From Pseudoflavonifractor sp. 524-17 (GTDB taxonomy: Bacteria > Bacillota > Clostridia > Oscillospirales > Oscillospiraceae): a stretch of DNA of 64,000 nt. Below, piece after piece: positions 16,574 to 24,464 of the stretch. Each line of letters starts with the position of its first letter. The stretch's first letter is position 1. Under the pieces are notes generated by a model. That model was not told where the DNA came from. It was given only the letters and a program-made list of their open reading frames with translations, and did no database searches. The stretch is taken from positions 27,667-91,666 of the forward strand of contig NZ_QWEK01000018.1 of the NCBI RefSeq assembly GCF_009935845.1. Reading direction: 5' to 3'. The translations under genes were made by a program, and so were the position numbers.

Positions 16574-17322
16574 GTTTTGTCCCCCTGTTCCAGCCGCTTG
16601 AGCAGCGTCCCCATAACCCGCTCCAGCAAGAAGCTCAGGATCAGCACCACCAGCGTCCAGGCGAAGAGCTCCGGCGTCTCCAGATAGATTTTGGAAAAGT
16701 ACACCTGGGTGCCGATGGCCCGCCGGGGGACGCACAGCACCTCCGCCGCCACCCCCGCCTTCCACGCCAGCCCCAGGGCTGTGTGACAGCCGCTGGCAAA
16801 ATAGGGCAGCACCGAGGGCGCATAGACCAGCTTCACCGTCTTCCACCGGCCGAAGCGGTAGGCCGCCGCCGCCTCCAGCAGAAGGGGGTCTGTCTGGGCG
16901 ATGCCCCGGCTCACGTTGCCCCACACCACCGGAAGCACCATCAAAGCAGCCACAATGGCCGGCACCTGTCCTGTAGGCGCCCACAGAATCACCAGCAGAA
17001 TAAAGGAGGCCACCGGCGTGGCCCGGATCACCCGCACTGCCGGAGAGAGCACCCAGTCCAGCACAGTGCTGGCGCTGGTACACACCGCCAGCACTATCCC
17101 AGCCAGCACTCCCGCCAGCAGTCCGCCAAAAATGCGCCCCAGGGTGGCCCAGGTGGTCTGCCAGAAGGCCGGCGTGCCCACCAGCCCTGCCAGCGTCCGG
17201 GCCACCAGCGCCGGCCCCGGCAGAATCAGCTCTTTCCCCACCCCGGCGGCGGCCAGCGCCCACACCGCCAGCCAGAACACCGGCGCGATTGCCCGGGAAT
17301 ACCACGTCTTTTTCCCCTTCAA
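16570..17322 (-). CDS. ABC transporter permease, SsuC/TauC type
   Basis: A 250-residue membrane protein with about six hydrophobic helices and the EAA-like loop [22 protein letters not shown] (about 155-175) that contacts the ATPase. It resembles permeases for nitrate, sulfonates, taurine or thiamine precursors. The start is TTG at 17322 after GAGGAGGAG. A moderate promoter (TTGAAG, 18 bp, TAGGAT) lies near 17345-17395. It is translationally coupled to the ATPase gene. Confidence 0.9.
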   Translation of the reverse strand: MKGKKTWYSRAIAPVFWLAVWALAAAGVGKELILPGPALVARTLAGLVGTPAFWQTTWATLGRIFGGLLAGVLAGIVLAVCTSASTVLDWVLSPAVRVIRATPVASFILLVILWAPTGQVPAIVAALMVLPVVWGNVSRGIAQTDPLLLEAAAAYRFGRWKTVKLVYAPSVLPYFASGCHTALGLAWKAGVAAEVLCVPRRAIGTQVYFSKIYLETPELFAWTLVVLILSFLLERVMGTLLKRLEQGDKT

Positions 17323-17428
17323 GCCTGCTCCTCCTCTTTACGATCCTTCTGCCGCCTATCCTATCATATCTCCCTGCCCCCCTTCAAGCCTCCCTGCGAA
17401 ACATGGGGCCGGAAGTCCCCCCGCCGCC

Positions 17429-17457
17429 TTGCAAAAGCCAGGGGGGCGTGGTATGAT
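17429..17457 (+). promoter_or_regulatory. Promoter of the ferredoxin-DUF4445 gene
   Basis: TTGCAA (17429-17434), 17-bp spacer and TATGAT (17452-17457), about 45 bp upstream of the ATG. Confidence 0.65.
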
Positions 17458-17501
17458 CCTCTATATATAGACCCACATACCTGCAAAGAGAGGGACAAGC
17501 C

Positions 17502-19289
17502 ATGGAATCCATCACTATCACCCTTCTGCCGGAGGGGCGGACGCTCTCCGCGCCCAAGGGCGGCAATCTCCTTTCCGTCCTCCGGCAGGGCGGCGTGCCG
17601 GTGGACAGCCCCTGCGGGGGACAGGGCCGCTGCGGCAAGTGTACGGTGGAGCTGGTGGAGCCGGAGGGGGTACGCGCCCTCCCCGCCTGCACCGTCACGG
17701 TGACACAGCCTCTCACCCTCCGCCTGCCCCGCCCCGCCGGGGACACGGTGATCCTCTCCCAAGGGGAGGACCGCCCCGTCCTCGTTGACCCTCTGGTCCG
17801 CTGGATCCCCGTCTCCCTGGAGGACTGGGACGCCCCCTCCATGTGGGACGGGCTGGCCGGGGCCATTGCCGGGGCGGCCCATCTGGCGCCGGGGGACCTT
17901 CTCCCCGCCCCCCAGCTCCTCCCCCAGCTGGAGGCGCTGCGCCGGGACGGTGTCCGGACGGCCTGGGCGCTGCTGTGGAAGAATCAGCCCCTGGAGCTCA
18001 CCGCCCAACCTCCCCAGCCCTGTCTCATGGCCTTTGACCTGGGCACCACCACTCTGGTGGGCTACCTGCTGGACGGCCTCACCGGAGAGACCCTGGCGGT
18101 GGCCAGCGCCGCCAACCCCCAGGCCGCCTACGGCGCAGACGTCATCAGCCGGGCGGCGCACGCCGTCCAGGGGGGCGGAGCGGAGCTGCGCCGCTGTGTG
18201 GAGGACGCTCTGGCCACCCTGGTCCGTCAGGCCGCAGAGAAGGCCGGCCGGTCCCCAGAGCAGATTCTTCTGGCCGCTGTGGCCGGCAACACCTGTATGC
18301 ACCACCTCTGGCTGGGCCTCTCTCCCGCCTCTCTCATCCAGGCTCCCTACCGGCCCGTTCTGCGGGCTCCCCTGGACCTCCCGGCGGCGGAATGCAGGCT
18401 CCCCATCCACCCCGCCGGGCGGGTGCTGGCCCTGCCCAATCTGGCGGGCTTCGTGGGGGCGGACACCGCCGCCTGCCTCCTGGCCGCCGGGTTCCACCGC
18501 CGGGAGCGGCCCGCCCTGCTGGTGGACATCGGCACCAACGGAGAACTGGTGCTGGGGGATCGCCGCCGCCGTCTGGCCTGCTCCACCGCCGCCGGCCCCG
18601 CCTTCGAGGGGGCCAACATCTCTCAGGGAATGCGGGGCGGCCCCGGCGCCATCGACCATGTCACCCTGGAGGGAGACACCCTGCGCTGCCACGTCATCGG
18701 CGGGGGCAAAGCGGCGGGGCTGTGCGGCTCCGGCCTGGTGGACGCCGCCGCCCGCCTGCTGGCCCTGGGGGTCATCGACGCCACCGGGCGCATGGCGGGG
18801 GCGGAGGAGCTCCCCCCCGCCATGGCCGGCCGGATCGTCCAGCGGGACGGACAGCCCGCCTTTGTCCTCACCCCCCCTTCGGACAGCCGGGACGGACAGC
18901 CCATAATCCTCACCCAGCGGGACGTCCGGGAGCTCCAGCTGGCCAAGGCCGCCATCGCCGCCGGCATCGCCCTGCTGGCCCAGTCCTGGGGGATCGCCCT
19001 GGGCGACATCCCGGAAGTCCTGCTGGCCGGCGCTTTCGGCAGCTTTATGGACCTGGACTGCGCCTACGCCATCGGCCTGCTCCCCCCGGAGCTGGAGGGC
19101 CGGACGCGCTCCATCGGCAACGCCGCCGGGACCGGGGCCAAGCTGGCCGCTCTCAGCGCCGGACAGCTCCGCCTGTGTACCCGGCTGGCTGGGGACACCG
19201 TCTGCCTGGATCTGGCCGCACACCCGGAGTTCCAGACCCGGTACTTTACAGCTATGAACTTCGGCCCGGTAGAGGACTGGGATCTCTGA
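17502..19289 (+). CDS. [2Fe-2S] ferredoxin-DUF4445 protein (RACo-like corrinoid-protein activator)
   Basis: A 595-residue protein. The N-terminal ferredoxin domain has the [2Fe-2S] ligands CGGQGRCGKC (about 38-47) and a fourth Cys in LPAC. The rest is an ASKHA-fold ATPase typical of DUF4445 (DLGTTTLVGYLLDG, ANPQAAYGADVISR, GNTCMHH, VDIGTNGELVLG, AGAFGSFMD). Characterised members (RACo, RamA-like) use ATP to reductively reactivate Co(II) corrinoid proteins. No corrinoid protein or methyltransferase lies in the window, so the partner is elsewhere. The ATG follows AGAGAGGGAC. The gene is nested between the two parts of the ABC importer on the opposite strand. Confidence 0.9.
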   Translation: MESITITLLPEGRTLSAPKGGNLLSVLRQGGVPVDSPCGGQGRCGKCTVELVEPEGVRALPACTVTVTQPLTLRLPRPAGDTVILSQGEDRPVLVDPLVRWIPVSLEDWDAPSMWDGLAGAIAGAAHLAPGDLLPAPQLLPQLEALRRDGVRTAWALLWKNQPLELTAQPPQPCLMAFDLGTTTLVGYLLDGLTGETLAVASAANPQAAYGADVISRAAHAVQGGGAELRRCVEDALATLVRQAAEKAGRSPEQILLAAVAGNTCMHHLWLGLSPASLIQAPYRPVLRAPLDLPAAECRLPIHPAGRVLALPNLAGFVGADTAACLLAAGFHRRERPALLVDIGTNGELVLGDRRRRLACSTAAGPAFEGANISQGMRGGPGAIDHVTLEGDTLRCHVIGGGKAAGLCGSGLVDAAARLLALGVIDATGRMAGAEELPPAMAGRIVQRDGQPAFVLTPPSDSRDGQPIILTQRDVRELQLAKAAIAAGIALLAQSWGIALGDIPEVLLAGAFGSFMDLDCAYAIGLLPPELEGRTRSIGNAAGTGAKLAALSAGQLRLCTRLAGDTVCLDLAAHPEFQTRYFTAMNFGPVEDWDL

Positions 19290-19291
19290 TA

Positions 19292-19367
19292 TTGACAACC
19301 GCTATGCCGGTTTAGTATGATAAAGTATCTGGCCGAAGCCTGTCTTTTCTGCCAGAAACGAGGCTTC
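19292..19367 (+). promoter_or_regulatory. lysA promoter and leader hairpin
   Basis: TTGACA (19292-19297), 18-bp spacer and TATGAT (19316-19321) start just after the DUF4445 stop. The spacer holds an AACCG...CGGTT dyad (19298-19313). The transcript would begin with a hairpin GAAGCCT...AGGCTTC (19335-19367) with an inner TTTCT/AGAAA stem. The leader is too short for a lysine riboswitch. Confidence 0.6.
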
Positions 19368-19397
19368 TTATCTCTAAAGAAATCAGGTGACTGTCAT

Positions 19398-20654
19398 TTG
19401 AAAAAGCCCTTTGTTACCCTGCCCCAGCTGGAGGAAATTGTCCAACAGTACCCCACCCCCTTTCATCTCTACGACGAGCGGGGCATCCGGGAGAACGCCC
19501 GCCGCCTGAAGGCCGCTTTCGCCTGGAACCCCGGCTTCCGGGAGTATTTTGCCGTAAAGGCCACCCCCACCCCCGCCATTTTGAAGATCCTCCGCGAGGA
19601 GGGCTGCGGCGCCGACTGCTCCTCCCTCACCGAGCTGATGATGGCCCAGCGGTGCGGCTTTGGGGGCCGCGAGATCATGTTCTCCTCCAACGACACCCCT
19701 CCGGAGGAATTCCGGCTGGCGGACCAGCTGGGCGCTGTGATCAATCTGGACGACTTCACCCACATCGACTTTTTGAACAAGACCATCGGACACATTTCTG
19801 AGACCATCTGCTGCCGCTTCAACCCCGGCGGGGTATTCTCCATCGGCGCGTCTGAGGAGGGGTTCCAGGTGATGGACACCCCCGGCGAGTCCAAGTACGG
19901 CTTTACCCGGGCGCAGCTCTTCGAGGGCTTTCCCAAGCTGAAGGCCATGGGGGCCAAGCACTTTGGCATCCACGCCTTTTTGGCCTCCAACACCCTGTCC
20001 AATGAGTACTACCCCACGCTGGCCGGAATTCTCTTCCAGCTGGCCGCCGACCTCCACGCGGACACCGGCTGCGACATCCAGTTCATCAACCTCTCCGGCG
20101 GCGTGGGCGTCCCCTACCGCCCGGACCAGCCCGCCAACGACATCCAGGCCATCGGCGACGGGGTGCGCCGGAAGTTTGAGGAAATTCTGGTCCCCGCCGG
20201 ACTGGGCCATGTGTCCATCTACACCGAGCTGGGCCGGTTCATGCTTGCCCCCTACGGCTGCCTGGTCACCCGGGCCACCCACGAAAAGCACATTTATCGG
20301 GAGTATATCGGCGTGGACGCCTGCGCCGCTAACCTGATGCGCCCGGCGATGTACGGCGCCTACCACCACATCACCGTCATGGGCAAGGAGGACGCCCCCT
20401 GCGACCACAAGTACGACGTGGTGGGCGCCCTGTGCGAGAACAACGACAAATTCGCCGTGGAGCGGATGCTCCCCAAGATAGATTTGGGAGATCTGCTGGT
20501 CATCCACGACACCGGCGCCCACGGCTTCTCCATGGGCTATAACTACAACGGCCGCCTCCGCTCCGCCGAGGTGCTCCTCAAGGAGGACGGCTCCGCCGCC
20601 CTCATCCGCCGGGCCGAGACCCCGGAGGACTACTTCGCCACCTTGGTGTGGTAA
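19398..20654 (+). CDS. lysA: Diaminopimelate decarboxylase family protein
   Basis: A 418-residue PLP enzyme of the alanine-racemase-fold decarboxylase group; it would convert meso-diaminopimelate to lysine. Visible features are EYFAVKATPTP (PLP lysine), CRFNPGG, HFGIHAF, NLSGGVGVPY (phosphate binding), YTELGRF and the late GALCENNDKF active-site Cys region. The TTG at 19398 is taken as start: it is in frame, preceded by AGGTGA, and the upstream ATG at 19317 lies inside the promoter's -10. No other lysine gene is adjacent, so the enzyme's exact substrate (diaminopimelate or a related amino acid) is inferred from family only. Confidence 0.88.
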   Translation: MKKPFVTLPQLEEIVQQYPTPFHLYDERGIRENARRLKAAFAWNPGFREYFAVKATPTPAILKILREEGCGADCSSLTELMMAQRCGFGGREIMFSSNDTPPEEFRLADQLGAVINLDDFTHIDFLNKTIGHISETICCRFNPGGVFSIGASEEGFQVMDTPGESKYGFTRAQLFEGFPKLKAMGAKHFGIHAFLASNTLSNEYYPTLAGILFQLAADLHADTGCDIQFINLSGGVGVPYRPDQPANDIQAIGDGVRRKFEEILVPAGLGHVSIYTELGRFMLAPYGCLVTRATHEKHIYREYIGVDACAANLMRPAMYGAYHHITVMGKEDAPCDHKYDVVGALCENNDKFAVERMLPKIDLGDLLVIHDTGAHGFSMGYNYNGRLRSAEVLLKEDGSAALIRRAETPEDYFATLVW

Positions 20655-20692
20655 GGCGGGCGGCTGCGGAAAAAGCTCCGCGGTTCACCAAA

Positions 20693-20724
20693 GACACCCG
20701 GCAGTCAGGCGACCGCCGGGTGTC
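20693..20724. terminator. Hairpin terminator between lysA and the lipoprotein gene
   Basis: A 10-bp stem GACACCCGGC/GCCGGGTGTC with a 12-nt loop separates two convergent genes. The flanking T-runs are short on both sides, so it is a modest terminator. Confidence 0.65.
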
Positions 20725-20743
20725 CGGAATTTTATGCCGTGGA

Positions 20744-21802
20744 TCAGGGCAGGTAGAAGAAGGCGTCGTCGGGGATGCCGCCGCCGATGGAGGCGGGGTC
20801 CGCCTGGAAGAGCACCTCGTAATAGGAGCGGATGGAGGTCATATCCGTCCCGGTAATGCACACCAGATTGGCCTGGGGAATGGCCGCCTTGGCGATGGGC
20901 TCCTTGGGCACGATGCCGGCCTCCACCACCAGCCTGGCCCCCTCGTCAACGTTGCTGTTGATATAGTCGATGGAGGCGGCGTACTCCTCCAGAAAGGCCG
21001 CCACCGCCTGGGGGTGTTCCTCAATAAAGGCGGTGCGGGCCACCACGCAGCCCATGGTAAAGGTGCCTGGGAGCTCCAGCTCCTCCCACACCTGGTTGAA
21101 GTCCAGGGCCAGGCGCACGTCTTTATTCTGCATGGTCACCGCCGTGGCGGCGGGCACCGGCAGAAGCGCCGCCTTGGCCTCGCCGGACACCATCAGGGCG
21201 GTGACCTCGTCGGCGGTCTTCCACTCCACTGTCACGTCCGCCGCCGGATCCAGCCCGCTCTGCCGCAGCAGGTAGTTGAGCACGTACTCCGGGTTGGCCC
21301 CCTGGCCGGTGGCGTAGATGGTCTGCCCCCGGAGGTCTGCCATGGACTGGATGTCCGTCCCGTTTTCCAGAATGTAGAGCACCCCCAGGGTGTTCAGGGC
21401 CAGCATCTGGATGTCCCCGTTGGTCTTGTTGTACAGGGAGGCCGCCACATTGGTGGGCAGGGCGGCGATGTCCACCTCTCCGCTGGTGAGCTTGCCCACC
21501 AGATCCGTGGGCTGGGCGGCCACCTCCACCTGGTAGTCATTCTGAGCGGCGCCGGCGGCGCTGTCCCCAATCAGCTTGGCCGCGCCCATGCCGGTGGGGC
21601 CGTTGAGCATGGCCAGATTCACCGTCTCCCTCTCCGGCGCGGGGGTGGGCGTGGGCGCGGGAGTGGGCGTCGCCGCCGCGGCGGGGGTCCCCTCCGGCGT
21701 GGGGACGGGGGTGGGTTCCGCGGCCTTCTTCCCGCATCCGGACAGCAGGCCCGCCGCCAAAGACAGGCCCAGGGCCAGCGCAATCCAACGTGTTCTCTTC
21801 AT
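20744..21802 (-). CDS. ABC transporter substrate-binding lipoprotein (NMT1/TauA-like)
   Basis: A 352-residue lipoprotein: signal peptide, lipobox LSGC (Cys about residue 23), a Thr/Pro/Ala-rich linker (about 30-58), then a type II periplasmic binding fold with LAMLNGPTGMG, SGEVDIAALPTNVAA and ATGQGANPEYVLNYLL. This family binds nitrate, sulfonates, thiamine precursors or similar small anions. It lies 24 bp after a Crp/Fnr regulator and probably serves the permease-ATPase pair at 15986-17322, the only matching transporter nearby. The ligand is unknown. Confidence 0.88.
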   Translation of the reverse strand: MKRTRWIALALGLSLAAGLLSGCGKKAAEPTPVPTPEGTPAAAATPTPAPTPTPAPERETVNLAMLNGPTGMGAAKLIGDSAAGAAQNDYQVEVAAQPTDLVGKLTSGEVDIAALPTNVAASLYNKTNGDIQMLALNTLGVLYILENGTDIQSMADLRGQTIYATGQGANPEYVLNYLLRQSGLDPAADVTVEWKTADEVTALMVSGEAKAALLPVPAATAVTMQNKDVRLALDFNQVWEELELPGTFTMGCVVARTAFIEEHPQAVAAFLEEYAASIDYINSNVDEGARLVVEAGIVPKEPIAKAAIPQANLVCITGTDMTSIRSYYEVLFQADPASIGGGIPDDAFFYLP

Positions 21803-21826
21803 ACTGCATCCATTCCTTTCCTTCCA

Positions 21827-22507
21827 TTACAACACCCTGGACAGGCAATCCTGCAATTTGTTCCTGTCCAGAATTGATACAATCTTTCCCCGCTTCTCCG
21901 CGGCACCCGCTTCCTGGAGGGCGTCGAAAGCCCGGTACAGGGACGCCCGGCTCACATGGATCCGCCGGGCCAGCAGCGCGCCGGCCTCCGTCAGCTCCAC
22001 CCGGCCCGTCTCCTCCCGCTCCAGCAGATAGCGGGCCAGCTTCTGCTCCGCGCTGCCGGCCAGAAGGCCGTCCATCCGGCCGCTGAGGAAACGAATCCGC
22101 TCCGTAAGATAACCGACATAGTTCCGCGCCGCCTGGGGACTGCGCTCCAGCAGCTCTTCCACCAGGGTCTGCTGAAGCAGCATCACCTGGCAGTCCACCG
22201 TTGCCGTCAGGGTGGTGGCGTAGTCCTCCCCCTCCTGGAAAAGGGCCGCCGCTCCAAAGAGATCCCCCGCCTTCAGACGGCTGAGGAGCAGCGGTCCTTT
22301 ACTCACCTGCACCGCGCCTGACAGTATTATGCCCAGACTGCGCTGATACGCCTGGGGGGTGTAGATCTCCCCTCCCCCGGGAACGGCCAGACACACGCAG
22401 CGCCGGTCGTCCAGACACCACCGCACCGCCGTCTCGGATACTTCCCGGAAGAGGACGCTCTGTTCTATGATTTCTTTGGCTTGGCTGTCCGGCAAAGTCT
22501 GTTCCAC
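21827..22507 (-). CDS. Crp/Fnr-family transcriptional regulator
   Basis: A 226-residue regulator with a cNMP-binding-type beta-roll (about 15-120; LGIILSGAVQVSKG, LKAGDLFGAAALF). A dimer helix follows, then a C-terminal winged helix with LARRIHVSRASLYRAFDALQ as recognition region. It lacks an Fnr-type cysteine cluster pattern, so it probably senses a small molecule. A 20-bp perfect palindrome covers its own transcription start (22518-22537), pointing to autoregulation. It is co-transcribed with the substrate-binding lipoprotein. Confidence 0.92.
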   Translation of the reverse strand: MEQTLPDSQAKEIIEQSVLFREVSETAVRWCLDDRRCVCLAVPGGGEIYTPQAYQRSLGIILSGAVQVSKGPLLLSRLKAGDLFGAAALFQEGEDYATTLTATVDCQVMLLQQTLVEELLERSPQAARNYVGYLTERIRFLSGRMDGLLAGSAEQKLARYLLEREETGRVELTEAGALLARRIHVSRASLYRAFDALQEAGAAEKRGKIVSILDRNKLQDCLSRVL

Positions 22508-22517
22508 GCCGCCCTCC

Positions 22518-22569
22518 TTTGTCTCATATGAGACAAATATAATCTACACCAGCTGGTTTACTTTGTCAA
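22518..22569 (-). promoter_or_regulatory. Promoter with 20-bp perfect palindromic operator of the Crp/Fnr unit
   Basis: TTGACA (22564-22569), 17-bp spacer and TAGATT (22541-22546) read leftwards. The downstream palindrome TTTGTCTCATATGAGACAAA (22518-22537) covers the expected start of transcription and ends just before the ribosome binding site, a position that would give repression. Confidence 0.78.
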
Positions 22570-22624
22570 GCCCTCTTTTTGCTCCCCTACAGGTGTGGCG
22601 GCACAATTCTCAGGAGGGATCGAA

Positions 22625-22858
22625 ATGGGTCTGGGATTGTTTTTCCTATTTGTAGCTTTTATCTGGATGATAACGCTCTGTGTTCTCACACTCCTCGCTG
22701 CCTGGCGGCTCTGGCATAATCCCTGCCGCCTTTCCCGCCATCCTGGATGGAAGCGGGCGCTGTGCCTTTTGCTTCTGCTCTGTGCGGGCCTCTTTTTTGC
22801 CCTCGCCCTGTTCTGGCTGTCCGGCTGCTGGGCCATAGTGGACTATTATTTTCTCTGA
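22625..22858 (+). CDS. Small two-helix membrane protein of unknown function
   Basis: A 77-residue protein with two strongly hydrophobic helices (about 2-28 and 45-68) separated by a basic loop (WRLWHNPCRLSRHPGWKR). An AGGAGGG site lies 6 nt before the ATG at 22625, which makes translation likely; an in-frame upstream ATG at 22595 lacks a site. No family is recognised. Confidence 0.6.
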   Translation: MGLGLFFLFVAFIWMITLCVLTLLAAWRLWHNPCRLSRHPGWKRALCLLLLLCAGLFFALALFWLSGCWAIVDYYFL

Positions 22859-22915
22859 CACACCCTCTTTTCTCCGCATATCATAGGGTATAGTCTTTGG
22901 AAAAGGAGGTATCCT

Positions 22916-23164
22916 ATGGCAAGGCCCATCCCCTCTCCTCCCGGTCCCGTGTGGGAGACCGAGCGCCACCCCGCCCCTATGAACCACGTTACATACCCCA
23001 TGTGTCCCCCGCCCCTTTGCCCCTGCCAGTCCTGCGGCGGAGAGGCGGTCTTCTCCCGCATTCTGGAAACCCTTCAGGAACAGAATCAGCTTCTCTCCGA
23101 TCTGACACAAGCGGTGCGCGCCCTCAGCTCTGCGCTGCTGGCCGCCCAGTGCCGCCGGATATAG
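22916..23164 (+). CDS. Small Cys-rich/coiled-coil protein of unknown function
   Basis: An 82-residue protein with an excellent AAAGGAGG site 5 nt before the ATG. The Pro-rich N-terminal half contains MCPPPLCPCQSCGG (about 29-42), a possible metal-binding knot. The C-terminal half is an amphipathic helix (SRILETLQEQNQLLSDLTQ) likely to form a coiled coil. No domain is recognised. Confidence 0.62.
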   Translation: MARPIPSPPGPVWETERHPAPMNHVTYPMCPPPLCPCQSCGGEAVFSRILETLQEQNQLLSDLTQAVRALSSALLAAQCRRI

Positions 23165-23256
23165 CGCCTGTGCTCCCGCTGTCCGGAGCCGGCCATTTCC
23201 CATCTGGAGCCAATTTGCAAAATCCCTTAAATTTTTATGAATTTTGCAACTATTCC

Positions 23257-23285
23257 TTGCCTGCCGCCGTCTAATCCGGTATACT
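23257..23285 (+). promoter_or_regulatory. Promoter of the LCP gene
   Basis: TTGCCT (23257-23262), 17-bp spacer and TATACT (23280-23285), about 70 bp upstream of the start codon. Confidence 0.65.
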
Positions 23286-23357
23286 AGCTTTCGGTTATCT
23301 GTTAACATAATCGCGCTGCGCTGTGCAGCGATACAAAGGAAAGGGGCGTTGTGCTCC

Positions 23358-24407
23358 ATGGGTAAGCGCGTCCGGAAATCCAGCCACTCCTCTGTCCGCT
23401 CTGTCGGCCGGGGATTTTACCGCCTGCTGGTGGTTCTCTCCGCTATGATTGTGGCGCTGTTTGTGGCCTACAAACTCATCCGCAGGCAGCCCTCTTTTGC
23501 CGACGGGCCCCAGTATAACGCCCTGCCCACGCCGGTGATGCCGGTGTCCAGCAGCGCCCCGCCCAATCCCTCCGCCACGCCGGCCCCCTCTCTTACCCGG
23601 AAGGAGAAGACCTGGACCTTCCTCCTGGCCGCCAGCGACGCCACCAGCGGCAACGCCGACACCATTATGGTTGGCATGTACGATACGGTAAATCAGAAAG
23701 CCGGCCTTATTTCCATCCCCCGGGACACCATCTACGAGGGCATTACCCCCAATGGCGGCCATTTTTACAAGATCAACTCGGTCTACGCTTACTACGGCGC
23801 GGAGGGACTGGCCCAGGCGGTCTCCGAGATGCTGGGCATCCCCATTGACCACTATGTGACGGTGAATATCAAGGGCTTCAAGGCTCTGGTCAACGCGGTG
23901 GACGGCGTGGATGTCAACATTCCCGTCTACATGGACTACGACGACCCCACCCAGGACCTGCACATCCACTACTCCGCCGGCATGACCCACCTCAACGGCC
24001 AGCAGGCCATGGAGGTGGCCCGCTTCCGCCACAACAACGACGGCAAGCCCCAGGTAAGCTATACTGACATTCAGCGTACCCAGATGCAGCAGACCATTTT
24101 AAAGGCCATTGCCAAAAAGGTCCTGTCCAACCCTCAGAAGATCGGACAGTATGTGGAGATCTTCTCCCAGTATGTCACCACGGATCTGGATCTGAGCGAG
24201 ATGCTCTGGTTTGTGGAACCCGCGCTGGGTTTTGATATGGAAAACTTGTCCAACGCCACCCTCCCCGGCGACAGCGCCGTCACCTACAAGGGCTGGACCT
24301 GGTGCCACCAGCTGGACCGGGAGGAATCCTTGGCTCTCATCAATGAGATGGTCAACCCCTACACCACTCCCGTCATGCTGGATATGACCAATATGCCCCA
24401 GAAATAA
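23358..24407 (+). CDS. LytR-CpsA-Psr (LCP) family cell-wall ligase
   Basis: A 349-residue membrane-anchored protein. A basic N-terminus is followed by one TM helix (about 16-38), a Pro/Ser linker and the LCP domain (about 85-315). Conserved arginine and acidic residues are visible in LISIPRDTIYEG, KINSVYAYYG and VARFRHNNDG. LCP proteins attach undecaprenyl-linked glycopolymers to peptidoglycan. The ATG at 23358 is chosen; a TTG three codons upstream (23349) is closer to AAAGGGG and possible. Possible partners are the polymer genes at 42-45 kb. Confidence 0.9.
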   Translation: MGKRVRKSSHSSVRSVGRGFYRLLVVLSAMIVALFVAYKLIRRQPSFADGPQYNALPTPVMPVSSSAPPNPSATPAPSLTRKEKTWTFLLAASDATSGNADTIMVGMYDTVNQKAGLISIPRDTIYEGITPNGGHFYKINSVYAYYGAEGLAQAVSEMLGIPIDHYVTVNIKGFKALVNAVDGVDVNIPVYMDYDDPTQDLHIHYSAGMTHLNGQQAMEVARFRHNNDGKPQVSYTDIQRTQMQQTILKAIAKKVLSNPQKIGQYVEIFSQYVTTDLDLSEMLWFVEPALGFDMENLSNATLPGDSAVTYKGWTWCHQLDREESLALINEMVNPYTTPVMLDMTNMPQK

Positions 24408-24416
24408 TAAAACAGA

Positions 24417-24455
24417 ATCAGGCGGCGGAGGCCATTTCAGCCTCTGCCGCCTGAT
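24417..24455. terminator. Terminator between the LCP gene and the NCS2 permease
   Basis: A 16-nt near-perfect stem (24417-24432/24440-24455, one G-T pair) lies between convergent genes. The right side continues into a T-rich stretch. Confidence 0.75.
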
Positions 24456-24464
24456 ATGCTGTAT

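Noticed and set aside
15986..17305. Single 439-residue frame spanning permease and ATPase, looking like a fusion
   Set aside because: Only its last 195 residues are ABC ATPase; the rest is an out-of-frame reading of the permease. A GTG with ribosome binding site at 16573 gives the proper start.
17364..19298. 644-residue minus-strand frame opposite the DUF4445 gene
   Set aside because: The + strand shows ferredoxin and ASKHA motifs; the minus frame is Gly/Gln-rich without motifs.
19322..19397. Lysine riboswitch upstream of lysA
   Set aside because: The leader is only about 75 nt with one hairpin, far shorter than the lysine riboswitch.
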